DNA of 64,000 nt from Monomorium pharaonis. Taxonomy: Eukaryota; Arthropoda; Insecta; Hymenoptera; Formicidae. The position numbers and the translations under genes were made by a program. The notes under the pieces were generated by a model, which saw only the letters and a program-made list of their open reading frames with translations, did no database searches and had not been told where the DNA came from. Location of the stretch: the NCBI RefSeq assembly GCF_013373865.1, contig NC_050472.1:1674001-1738000 (forward strand), written 5' to 3'. This document shows positions 52,745 through 64,000 of this stretch, piece by piece (positions within the stretch are counted from its first letter, which is position 1; each line of letters opens with the position of its first letter).

Positions 52745-55099
52745 AAGGGCAAGAAAAAGGGGACAGAAAACTGTAAAAGAGCAAGTAATTAAAATCCTTC
52801 GACTGCTCTGCTCGTTGCGCGGTAACTGATTTCGATCCGAGTTCGTTGGATCGTGCGGGGAATTTTAGGCGCTCTGCGGCGTCGATGCCAGATACGTACC
52901 TACCGAACTCGGCTAATTGCGAGTGGAATAATTAATGCCTGCAAGAGCAACGAAACTCGACGCGCTGTATCAGCGCGAGCGTACATCGCAGGTGTGCCTG
53001 CAGCTGCTGTTTTCTGTCACGCGTTGCTGTGTGATATAATTCCACGTAGGGCGACGAGATCAAGTTACGCTCAAGAGTAGTCTTCAATTGCTAATTCTTG
53101 ACGAATGTAAATCTAACACCGTCAAGTTTAAGTTGCAATAATTTTCATTAAATTAATGCTGGACTAGAATAATTCTACACACATCGGGAAAAGATTATCT
53201 TTCGGTTGTTTTTAAAGCAGGCACAGAAAATTAAGTTACAGAAAAATAAGTCTTGTTTTAAGTCTTTTAGCTTCATTTTGTATTGTTATCGTATGCGTAC
53301 AGAATACTGCTTTTGTTTTCGAAATTAAAATATTTTTCATGTACGTACATTATTTTCAACGAACTGTGTAATTTAAAATGGGTAAGATGCAGGCAGGCAA
53401 GCAATAAAATATCAAACGCTATTGTGTTACCCATGGCATGCAAAACGGGCGCAACGGGAAGGTTTTCAAAATTACGCAGCTAGTCATTTCTCTCTCTCTT
53501 TCTCCCTCTTTTTTCTTTTTTTCATCGATAAATCTTCATGCCATGGCCATTTAATAATGAGAATAAAGTTTTGCTAACAAATAAATTAACAGATGAAAAA
53601 TAAAAAAATTATTGCATGGCGGTGCATTTGAGATGCAATTTTCTTTTTGCGTGTGTTAGTTACTGCCTTGCATTAAAAGGTGAAATCATTTTATATTAAA
53701 CGAAATAAATAGTTTTCGAAGAAAAGACCAAATTTTCTAGTCTTTTATCTTGCAGTAATAATCTTTCACTACTCTGTATAATGTCGAGAAACGGATTTCG
53801 AAATCTGTATTTGAATAATTTGATATTCAAAAGGCTCTATCTACGATTACGTAGGATCGTTCGAGCTATTCGTAAAATCAAATTGTAGTCATGCGATTAT
53901 TCCATTACTAGGAATTATAGATTTTGCGTTCGAGCTGCCTGAATACGGATTATTACGTTATTGATAACATTAATCCACGATAGATTCTGTCGATGTTCAT
54001 GAATGAATTAGTGAAATTCATAAGCTGTAACTGTAACTGGATCAAACGGGACCTGAGCTGTCGGGCGTCGCCCAAGTATCGATCCGATACCTACGTAAGA
54101 AAACTTCGGCGTCTCGTGAGTTATGCTTCGGCTCGTACGAGAAAATATCGACGCGTTTTGGAATCAAGTGTGACAAGTTTGCGTGATGTACGTAAATATC
54201 CATCTTAATGCTTTGTCGATTGCTTTGTCATCTCCAATATGAACGCGCGACGAATGAAAAAAGCCGGGGTCGATTTCAAAACGACTCGATTTTAGATGCA
54301 ACCGTCGGCTCCTCTTTTTAATGAAAAATGTAACAACAAAAGAAAGAGGAGGGGGAAGAGAATATTATCCTGGGAATAACTCCTTTCTTATTGTAATGCA
54401 TTTGAACGTCACTGATGTCTATGTCGAGAGACGGAGTCTCGTGGTGAAGATAAGAAAAATAGACAGCAAACAGGAAGAAAAGTCAAGAGTCCCGTAATTA
54501 TTTTGCCTCCTTCTAATCGTTTTATTTCGCTTAAACGCGTAAACCGGAAAGTGGATCTTAGAAATAGGATATTATATCTTCCTACTCGGATATCGGGTGC
54601 GGTGGACGAAACTTCCGTGAGGTAATTATGAGGGTCGTGAAGACGCCTAGCGGTCGCAAAAGGGTCCGGAATTGAATAGTAACATATATCGAGGGTAGTT
54701 AAGATGTTTATAGGCGCTATTTCTTGCATAAGGATGGATATTTAATTACAAATATTGCATACTTTTTTATATATTAATTTTAATTTATACTTTGGACAAG
54801 GTATTTTTACTGGAAATAAGTTTTCTAGAAGAATGCGCGCGTTTTCTTTTATCATAATTTAATACAAATGATATTGGGTTTAAGAACTGTTTTGATGCGC
54901 GCGGAAAGAAACTAATGAAAGCAATTGTGCCTACAACGTAGTAAAGAAAAGAAGAAAGAATATATACAATGAGGAAAACGACTTTTATGTTTCCTTTTTT
55001 TTTTCATGTCATTTTCTTTCTTCATGCAAAGCTGCTCGGGAATCAATTAAGACCTTTATTTTCGATTAAATCGTTAACAATTCTTCTTTCTGCTTTCAG

Positions 55100-55209
55100 G
55101 AGTGGAACGATTACAAGTTGAAGTGGAATCCGGACGAATATGGCGGTGTTGAAACCCTTCACGTACCATCGGAACACATATGGCTACCCGACATTGTTCT
55201 TTACAACAA
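55100..55209 (+). CDS. nAChRalpha1: nAChR alpha1, coding exon 3 (110 bp, residues 59-94 plus two bases of codon 95)
   Basis: This exon encodes part of the extracellular ligand-binding domain: EWNDYKLKWNPDEYGGVETL, then HVPSEHIWLPDIVLYN, then AA, the first two bases of the Asn95 codon. The acceptor is TGCTTTCAG and the donor is GTAAGT at 55210. It enters at phase 0 and leaves after two bases. Loop A is present: Trp86, Pro88, Asp89 and the ligand-contacting Tyr93 in the W-L-P-D-I-V-L-Y-N-N signature. Exon length 110 bp is the conserved nicotinic receptor size. Its length is not a multiple of three, so skipping would break the frame. Confidence 0.96.
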
Positions 55210-58200
55210 GTAAGTTAATATTTCATTAGTAACGACATTATTCTTAAGTCATCGATATGTGTGTTACTTTCGCATCTCTTAAATCCAACTAACTATTATT
55301 CACCAAGATCGATCTTGCAACGCGGTTTTTCCTCTCTCGAACTATATTTTTTCATCACGAAATGATTATACTTCATAGGATTTTTGCGCGAAGTGTGTGG
55401 AAGGAGGATATCCCTCTAAAGCCCCCCGCTTGGGATATTCCTCTAGCTGCTAGCACATTCTCCCGTCGGGTATTTTGAAAATCCACGCTGTGAAAACGAG
55501 TGGACACGGCAGCGGTGAGCTAGTCCAGGTCGGTCTAACATCGAGAAATAAGATGTGCTCTCACATCGAATTTAGACGTGCTCGTGTGGCGAAGACACTT
55601 TTACGACGACGTTTTCAGGCCCCTCCTCCCCCTTGGGAAGGTAGATCCGTTTGTTCGACGGCGACGGATATCGCATCCTTGCCGCATTTCACGGCCCCGC
55701 GCATAACCGCCGGAGCAATCGCGCGGAAAAGAGTTACGTCTCGAATATACAACCTCGAAGAGGTCGATAGTAACCATTTCGTAAGATAATAGTAGATCCA
55801 GATTAAAGTGGATGAAAGCGATTAAGAGGCAATCAAATAGACGGTACGCCGACCAGTTATCCGTCGGCAGACGCGATATAAAGCGAGATTACAGGATACA
55901 TTTCAACAATCTAGATATCGTGCACAATACGCCAACATTCACGACCGCGGATTCTGTCTGCCGCGAGTCTTCGCCGCGTGTAATACTCAGACGCGATAAC
56001 ATGATGCATAATGTGCGGTTAGCTAAGCCGCAAATTGCGTAAGTCCACGCGAATTATGGAACCATTAATCCAGAGCAGGTCGAAATTAATTATCCACGCC
56101 TGCTGGCGCGACCCCTCGTCTCGTGTAACAAAGTGTTGCATCCCAAGCTCATATCAATTTTTTCGGGGCTTCTGGAAAGCATTCAAGAACTTAAGCAAGT
56201 TATAAATTGTTCATAGATTGCTTAAAAACTATTAGTTCGATGTGAAAGGTTTATTTATTATTTATCTGGTAAATAATTAATAAATCTTTTATTTAATATA
56301 AAAGTCAATAGAAAAACGAAAAATCCTTGACCACCATTTAATTCTCACATCTCAACACATTTTCATTAAGAAAGCATTTAAATTTGCAATTACAAGAGTT
56401 TGGAAAATGTATATTGAATTTTATTGAAATTTACCAAACGCTTTCGGAAATAAAACGTCTCCTCGTCTTGAAAGGGTTTATGACACTCTTTCGACCCCCG
56501 AGGGGGCAAGCAGCGTCATTTCTGGCGTCTAGTCTACGGACAATCGGGTTTCGCAGAGAGGCAGGCAATCTCGTCTAAGGCGTTGAGGTAGTGTATCAAA
56601 TAAACCGAACTTAACCCGCCCTATTAAGCTCCACTCAAGCGCACGACGTTCAATCCGCCATTCTCATTTCCATCAGAGCTTTGAAGCTTTCCTGCATCCC
56701 CATGAGCCGCGCTCTCCGACGTCCCCTGCTTCGACAAGGAGATCCCCTCTTCTTTCGTTCCTTTCAGGGAGTACGTATGGCGCTGATACATTATGTAAAA
56801 TTCAGCCTGAAATGCCGAGGCGCTGCTATCCTCTCTGCACTCTCCACGCCAATACAATATATTTTTTTTTATTTCTTATTGGGCGAAACGTATTCTGCAG
56901 TAAGCTACTACTACTGCAATCTGGCGCAATAGAGGGTATGGATTAAACAAATTTGCGCGAAATTCCATTGTATGCGAATCATTACTGACGGATGTAATTG
57001 TCGCGTTCGGGAAAGACATTTCGTTAATTTAGTGGAACTAGTTTCGTTGACTGTATTTTGTTGAATTCACACAATTGTTTTGTTAAATTAACTGATATAT
57101 ATTGTTGGCTTAACAAGATTATTTTGTTTGAGTTAATTTGTTAAATTAGTAAAATAATTTATAAACTACAAACATCTTAATTTGATTAAATGGTTAATGA
57201 TTAGTAATGTAAATATCTGCATTACAATAAAAATGATATGCAATTGCTACGCACGCATATTGTTATGTCAATTAAGAAATTATTCACACAATATTTTAAT
57301 TCTTTTAATTTTGATACTAAATATTACATAATGATTTACAAAGACATAAATCCAATCATTTAACTATATTTCGATACATTGAAACGTAAAAAGATAATTT
57401 TAACGATTTAACAGTATGTACTAATCAAATTAAACTATTATGTGTTAACCAAATTATACAATTTTTTAATTTATTAATTGCTAGATGTTTTGATACGTTT
57501 TTTTCTCTCTTTCCCTTTCTTCTTCTGTTTTTCCCTCTTTCTCTCCCTTCTGCTTTCTTCTCGTAATTTAAACATGACATTTTCGAATTTTATTTTTTAT
57601 GAGCACATTTAAAATGGTAAAGCAATATTAAACAACTTTGGAAGTTGTTATTTCGTACCGTGCAAAATTATTATTGTTAGCGAGAACAAATCGCCATCGT
57701 CGTCCAATAAAATTACTCAAGTCTCCGTGCGGAGTGAATCAGCGGAATGAACATGCGTTTATATGTACGCAAAGGGTCAGTAGGGTGGCGGCCAAAGGGT
57801 TGCTTAGGCACAACGACCCGACGGCGCAACATACATACGACTGTGCCGCAAAATGCAGAGTTAAAATATGCAGGAAATGTACGTGAGGGCGAATCTCGTT
57901 ACTCCATTATCACCGGATTACTGCACCTGCAGCTCATCCCAGACCGCACCGCGGTAATACATTCCAGTTGCCTTTATAAGAAAGAGGACGAGAATGGGAG
58001 AGAAAGAGCGGAGGGAGAAGGAAGAAAAAGAAAGAACGAGGATGACCTGATAACAAAGTCTCATTTGCTCCAAGTAATCGCACGTACGTGTTGCGTGGCA
58101 ATTGCGTCGATACGCGACCATTTCGAATGCGACGTGAGTGTGATATAAAGGGAGTTGAACTCGATGGGGGAAACAGGGAGTTAAGAAAAAGTCTCCGTAG

Positions 58201-58261
58201 CGGTAAACTCTACCTACAGTTCGCGTCCCAACTCACTTCTGTTATATTTATGGGATAACTT

Positions 58262-58263
<2 letters not shown>

Positions 58264-58293
<30 letters not shown>
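58264..58293. repeat. (TC)15 microsatellite
   Basis: Uninterrupted TC run in intron 3. Confidence 0.95.
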
Positions 58294-58298
<5 letters not shown>

Positions 58299-59943
58299 CT
58301 CACTGAGCCATTCAACTCGCATTTCGCAAGTGTCAAGCCCTGCTCGCGTCCACCTTGCCGATGCTTTCCGGAGAACGTTCTCATGTGCGCTGTAACGCGT
58401 TATCAATTGCGAGATCAGTCCGTCCCGGTCATGGACGCTACATCGTAAGCATCAAGATCTACGACAATAGGGAGCTTTTCCATCGCCGATAAGCGGGCGA
58501 GGGAAGTGTAAGTAATATCGTCTATAAAGGATGGAAGGCGGTTGCAACGATTCCGCCATTCAGTCCGAGTATATATCGCATCTTGCTTCCCTGTTGAGAT
58601 AGAACAAAGTATCGGGTAAGAGGATACCGATGATATTGGTATGGCGGTCCACTCGTTCTCCGAGTAAGACGCGGGAAAGATTATTGTAGACCTCGGCCGT
58701 AATAGCCGGCGATCTGCAATGTCGAGCGACGTCGTTGTCGTGGTTCGACACGGGGATTTCCGATCCCAGCTTCGGAAAATCGGTTCCCACAGAACGTCAG
58801 AGTACGTCGCGGGGTGTAAATAACGCGTCATATTTTTTCGGCGTGAGAAACCGATCCTTAACAAAGGGCAGTACTTTTCGCGGCATTCTGTGACCCGATT
58901 ACAAATAAGCGTATTCAAAATAGGTCAGCATTGCGCCGTCCTTTGCAATCGTTGCGTGTAATTCAACTCTTTGTAACAGCAGATTGTGCGAATGTCAAAT
59001 TTTTCAATACATTGGTATGTACGTATTGTGTATTTCACGAAAATTGTCACGAGATTCCTTAGAAAATTACGAATTGCTCATCAACATTTGTTATATTAGT
59101 TTTGGACATAAAAATATATTATAAATTCCTCGTATTCTACCAGTACAGCAGATGAAAAGATCAGTATAATATTGTGTAATAATGTGTAATGTTATATTAG
59201 TTAATTGATTAAATGAACTAGTTAGAGTATCGAATAGGCGAAAGTTAGCATGTTGCAAAAAAATAATAAATTATTGGTGAAAGATTAAACATTATAGTAC
59301 CTGAAATCAAGTTAATTTTTAATATTTATTTGCATACAAAAATAACTTGAGTAGTACGCATTCAGAAACTTTTTCATAATTAGAAATAAAAAATATAAAT
59401 AAACTTCAAGAATAACTTTTTTAATTGTGCTTGCACTATAAGTTATAAATTAAAAAATAAAATACGTATGAATACAGATTAGTTAATTAACGCTGTTAAT
59501 CCCAGTAATAACAAATTTTGCGTTAGGACGACGTCATCTTTCATTATGCTCCGACGCTCCGGGAAGAGAAGTTTTCTTTTTTAACTCGTTCCCTTTTTCT
59601 TCCTGAAAGGAACGATCGAATCGGAAAACGGAGGAGAGGAGGCTACGTTATCATTAAGATTGCGACAAGCCGATGCCGCGACTCTCGAAGCCGTCGAGTC
59701 GGGGAGTCGGCGGTGGTTTTACTACTTGCACAGAGTTCTGAGATTTACATGATGTGCCCGCGCAAGAAGCGCGCCATAAAGCACGTCTGGAGCACGAAAA
59801 AAACGTGATTAATTGAGTCTTCGAACTTTCTTGACGTAACTTGCAGAACGCGCCCGTCGTTTCTTACGGTGCTTGCAACGTCCACTTTGTCTTTAACCGA
59901 CGAAGCGCAAAAATTATAGCTCGGCCTGTGGAACACTGTAATT

Positions 59944-59976
<33 letters not shown>

Positions 59977-59977
59977 C
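59944..59977. repeat. (TC)n microsatellite
   Basis: TC run of about 27 bp that breaks once near its end. Confidence 0.9.
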
Positions 59978-61398
59978 CCTTCTTTCCTTCTTAAATCTCT
60001 TTAGGTTTTATGTAAATTATTAGGTTTTATGTAAATAATATGAAATTGTAAAACTTTACAACGCAAAAATGTGCAAATTATTTCATAATTTACTTTCATA
60101 TAATTCTTCAAACAATATCCAACAGATCCAACAGAAGGAAGGAACGTTATATAAAATGTCGTATTGTCGCTTATTTATTTAATTACCGCGTACAATTTCC
60201 GCGAGATAATTTCTTAAGGCTTAGTTACGGGATAATCATGATTACAGAGACGATTTTGAGTCGTTCCGTCGTTAAGTGAACGTTTATCTTTCGCTGACTG
60301 GCAACAGGATAATACAGAGCATCCGAGATTATACAACGCTCCCATAACAACGCGAGCGTTCCTCTCGCCGGGAAATCCCTCTCGCCCTGAGAACAAAGCT
60401 TAAACATCGTCCGACTACATGCCGCGATTAAAATGTCACTTTTCAGCCATCATCCTGTATTATCAACGACGCGTGTCGCTCTTATCACAGTTCCGTTCTA
60501 ATGCGTGTGTCGGAAACACTTTCGACTGATATTTAGCACGGTTAATCTACGGACGATGTTCCAGACTCAGATTGATCTTCGACGTTTCCTGATCCACTTA
60601 TCAGAGAACAGGTGCTTTCACGAAACTATTAACGAAGATAATCGTTCAATTGGCCATAATTAGAGACATGCATAGTTCTCTTGTAATTAATTCCCGGGAA
60701 ATGGTCGCAAAATACTGTTCTTACATTATTTATACTATTTGATACAAATATTACCTGCATTTAATTGTTTTAGTTCATATTTCTTTTTCTTATTTCTTGT
60801 CTTAGTTCTAAAAATGTGTGATGTTATTTTTTATTATAAAAATTTTTCTAAATTATTAGATTACGTATACAAATATGGATGAAATATGACATACTCGGAT
60901 AATCTATTGAAAAATTACATCAATGTATTCGATATGATCGTTTTAAGTTAGAAAGTCGGTCTTATATTTCGTAATTTTCGCTGCAACTTGCATACTGTAC
61001 GTGTACTTGTATTGCAGACTAAGCTGCAACAGTTATGGCGAGTCGCCCTTATTTTTAGCTTCGAGCGCCTCTATACAGAGTTTGATAACAGAAATATAAT
61101 TATCGGATGACCACAAAGTGCAGGAGACCTACATTAACGTTCAGAAGCTTGTATAATAGGATTTACAGACGCGCGAACTTTATCCAATATGCAGCTTTTG
61201 TTGCAAACAAATACTCTCGTTTCACGATAGTTAATGTAAAAGTCTTATATTATACTTATACATTTAAATTGTCTTGAGAACTATTGCTTTTTCTAATGCT
61301 CGTTAGTTTTCTTGTTTGGCAATTTTAATTCTTTTAATATGTTGAATTTTTATTTATTAAATAAAGACTTGTAAATCAATATTTTGTTTTGAAATTGT

Positions 61399-61414
61399 AA
61401 AAATTGTACAATTT
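61399..61414. repeat. Short perfect palindrome
   Basis: AAAATTGTACAATTTT is self-complementary over 16 bp. Confidence 0.8.
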
Positions 61415-63023
61415 TTTTCAGTTAAACTGTAAAAGTAATATTATGTCAGTTTTGAGTGAACACTAATACTTTCTTAATTTCATATAGATAAAAGAATGTG
61501 CAATTTTTACTTCTGATATTTATATATACTAGAACATAACATTGTTGGCGCTTTGCGCGCGTCATTTAGCTTTAAAATCATTCAATACAAATATAATTTA
61601 ATGTATAAACTCTGCTTGAATTATTTCGTCAATCGACAGTCTATATTTCAAAAAGTTTATCCTGACTGACTCGGCGGAGGTCGTGGAGATAATGTCGTCA
61701 CGTGCGCGGGACAAAATGTCGGATGAAAAATTCACGAATTGGCGCGAAACCGACGCGGAATGGATCGGCACACATCGGTGCGGCAGAATTCAGCAGTAGC
61801 CAGCATGCCGAAGTAATAAGAATACCACGGCCGGTCCCCGACCGAAAATAGTGCAACAAGTGCGGTCGCAGTAGTGACAGCTGCGACGGTGCGGCCGTGG
61901 CACCGCGAATTAGAAATTCCCGTAAGCGTATTATCTCGACGGGTTTATTTCTCACGAGCACTGTTTCTTCAGTCTCGCACAATAATATCGGTGCCCTGGC
62001 GCCGTACCGTTTATTCGACGGATTTTCTTATCTCTCTCGCCGCAAATTCATTTCGTCTTGTAACATTTTGTGTTAATTCCGCTCGGAAAATTTTCGCACT
62101 GACCGCGCGGAATAGCCAGATGATCCAACTTTGGTCTACATTATTACCTCAATACGAAAATCTTTCTTGTGTGAAATTTAGGAACAAATTTATTTTTATT
62201 AAATAAAAATACGAGTAACTTGGATTTACTAATTAAGGATCTTGAAAGAATAAGGAATAGGAAAGTTTGAGAAAGAATAGATTCTCTCTCTATATATCCA
62301 AATAAATAAAAAATTATTTCACGCTTATTTTATTTGCAATTTCAATTATTTCTCGAATCTTCTCGAAAGTTCGCTTATAAGTCAAGAAACAAATTCCTTA
62401 TTTTTTTTTCTTTTATTAAAACTGTTATTTCTTCTCTTTTGCGAAATTGGAAGGTATAAAAAAATATTTTATTAATGTCTTAACTGTCATTCGATGATTA
62501 ATATAAAAATGTATATTCTGAGCAACTTTCTAAATATTTAAGCGTTTAAAAAAATATATATAGGAAGAAAAAAAAGTTAATTTCTAGAAAAATTTATAGG
62601 AGAAAAATGGTTACGGCGATAGATGGTACAGCTGTTCCGCGTTCAATGTACGCACCGAACCGTACACCGCTTTGTCAAATTTTCACACAATAACATTTGA
62701 AGGGTCGCTTCGCTTTACTCGGAATATCGATTGGTACCGTTTCTATTGGCTTTACGTATGGCAGGAAGCTTTTAACTTTCTACTGTGACGTTGTAGATTC
62801 GCTGCACTTCTTCTCCGTCATGAAGCACAAGTCTCATGAAATGTAAGATAATCTAGCAACAACTTCGTAAACAATTTCGTATAAAGCCGAGTTACACCGT
62901 TATCAATTATCCTTGTAACAGAGCAATTAATTAGAAACATTTCGAGATGTTTCAATGATTACTTCGTCTTTTAGACTTTGTTTAATTGAGAAAATATTTA
63001 AAGGAACGAATTTTGTTTTTCAG

Positions 63024-63204
63024 TGCCGATGGTAATTACGAGGTGACCATTATGACTAAAGCAATTTTGAACCATACCGGGAAGGTCACGTGGAAGCCAC
63101 CGGCAATCTATAAATCATTTTGCGAAATCGACGTGGAATACTTCCCCTTCGACGAGCAGACTTGTTTTATGAAATTTGGTTCGTGGACTTACGACGGTTA
63201 CACG
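63024..63204 (+). CDS. nAChRalpha1: nAChR alpha1, coding exon 4 (181 bp, residues 95-155, Cys-loop)
   Basis: The first base completes Asn95, and 60 codons follow. The exon encodes loop E-side strands (T-K-A-I-L-N-H-T-G-K-V-T-W-K-P-P), the complete Cys-loop (Cys128, 13 intervening residues with the F-P-F-D core, Cys142) and loop B Trp149 in G-S-W-T-Y-D-G-Y. The cysteine and tryptophan numbers coincide with Torpedo alpha. Asn111 is in an N-H-T sequon. The acceptor is TTTTTCAG at 63016-63023 and the donor is ACG|GTAAGT at 63205, phase 0. The next exon, expected to continue toward V-D-L and loop C, is outside the window. Alpha status therefore rests on overall similarity to alpha1 and not on the vicinal cysteines of loop C, which cannot be seen here. 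Confidence 0.96.
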
Positions 63205-64000
63205 GTAAGTACTTTTATTCGAAGACATTGGAAAAAATATGAATATGGTTTAAAAATTTACAGTTAACCAAATGATTTTTAAGCTATTATTAAGATTTAA
63301 TTACGCCTACATAATTTTGAAGAATATATATTAAAGAATGAATTTTCGAACTAAAACAATCAAATTATTAATTGAATTTAGATGTTTAATATTTTATATT
63401 TAAATATTATCTATAAGAAATGTTTAAGGCCGGCTTTTTTAGCATCGACTAACTTTGCCCGTAAATTAGCCAGTCTTATCTCTCTATGTTCTAGTCTTAT
63501 TACGCTCTAGAGAGAAACAGAAAAGCTGTAATCTTTCGGATAACTTTATCTGACATCTAATTACAAGTAGAAAAATCGCCCATTAGTGCGGCAAATTGAA
63601 TACTTAAAAACTATAACGCTTTGTATCTCACAAACCACTAATTGCACATTATTTTAATTGCGCGATCTTGTTAAATTATCGTTGATCGTAAAATAATACT
63701 GTTAGTTTATCCTATAAGTAAAATAATCTTATTTTATAAAATAAACAAAACTAAAGGAGCTATAGAATTTTAATTGATTATATTGTATATATTTGCTTAT
63801 ATTCTATTCTAATTTTTCTTATTACTGCAATATAATACGATGATAAATTTATTTTTCATTATTTCATAGAATATCTAAAAATTATCGCATTATTTAAGTG
63901 AACGCTTATTTCCGATTTATGCAATAAGAATCGTGTTTTGTAACATATCCGCTAGTATTCTTTCTTACGAGTTCTAATTTTAGTAGAGATCAAATATGTG
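63205..64000 (+). other. Start of intron 4 of nAChR alpha1 (continues past the window)
   Basis: AT-rich DNA after the GTAAGT donor at 63205. I see no further exon before the window ends. The exon 4 frame would read through to a stop after 63267. Confidence 0.8.

Larger units (their letters stand above)
44322..55099 (+). other. Intron 2 of nAChR alpha1 (10,778 bp)
   Basis: The intron runs from GTAAGT at 44322 to a pyrimidine-rich acceptor TGCTTTCAG ending at 55099, phase 0. It contains a palindromic MITE-like element 357 bp after exon 2, several GA and TC microsatellites, GC-richer patches at about 47.0-47.95, 50.2-50.5 and 52.7-53.1 kb, and a TATA-like box at 52.7 kb. I found no nested gene. 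The longest open frames (48306-48647 minus, 46361-46693 plus) match nothing I know. Confidence 0.85.
55210..63023 (+). other. Intron 3 of nAChR alpha1 (7,814 bp)
   Basis: Donor GTAAGT at 55210; acceptor TTTTGTTTTTCAG ending at 63023. The intron interrupts codon 95 after its second base. GC-richer patches lie at about 55.5-56.15, 57.7-58.9, 59.5-59.8 and 61.7-62.1 kb. A 167-codon minus-strand frame (58415-58918) is the longest open stretch not explained by the receptor. It has no recognisable domain and overlaps a second open minus-strand frame, so I do not call it a gene. Confidence 0.85.

Noticed and set aside
58260..58448. Open frame beginning in a TC microsatellite
   Set aside because: The N-terminus is only the repeat read as Ser-Leu, and the rest has no similarity I recognise.
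63205..63267. Extension of the exon 4 frame
   Set aside because: A consensus GTAAGT donor follows the Gly-Tyr-Thr codons, and the read-through residues are unlike the V-D-L continuation expected for the family.
1..64000. tRNA, rRNA, CRISPR or bacterial-style operon signals
   Set aside because: A reading by eye found no convincing B-box plus acceptor-stem pair, no spaced direct-repeat array and no rRNA signature. A covariance-model tRNA scan would be decisive.

Overview
The window is animal nuclear DNA and almost certainly comes from an insect. The only gene I can support is the 5' part of a plus-strand nicotinic acetylcholine receptor subunit, best matched by recall to the insect alpha1 subunit (Drosophila nAChRalpha1/ALS). 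The AT-rich background broken by short GC- and CpG-rich patches, the many GA, CA and TA microsatellites, and the signal-peptide end CLVAPFPGASA, which I remember from a bee alpha1 precursor, all suggest Hymenoptera, possibly an ant. The order-level call is inference.

Layout: positions 1-6586 are upstream or 5' flanking DNA with no supported gene. The first coding exon lies at 6883-7140 and encodes a signal peptide plus mature residues 1-43. It is preceded by a leader with a GA repeat and several upstream ATGs. A 37.1 kb intron follows. Exon 2 is a 45-bp microexon (44277-44321, residues 44-58, loop D tryptophan). After a 10.8 kb intron comes exon 3 (55100-55209, 110 bp, loop A). After a 7.8 kb intron comes exon 4 (63024-63204, 181 bp, loop E region, complete Cys-loop and loop B tryptophan). 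All four exons join in frame across consensus GT-AG sites into 198 residues: 43 of signal and 155 of mature chain. The rest of the ligand-binding domain, the loop C vicinal cysteines, the four membrane helices and the 3' end lie past position 64000.

The remainder, about 99% of the bases, is intron or flank. It holds microsatellites, two apparently related palindromic MITE-like elements on either side of exon 2 (37257-37508 and 44678-44980), a near-perfect 33-bp-arm hairpin (40305-40393), a 134-bp alternating purine-pyrimidine tract (8926-9059), a TG/CA snap-back hairpin (39681-39741), small tandem duplications and two promoter-like clusters. I found no bacterial-type operon, CRISPR array, rRNA or convincing tRNA. 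I see no wholly new coding system. The most unusual features are the MITE pair, the hairpin, the Z-DNA-prone tract and the positions of two N-glycosylation sequons in the receptor.
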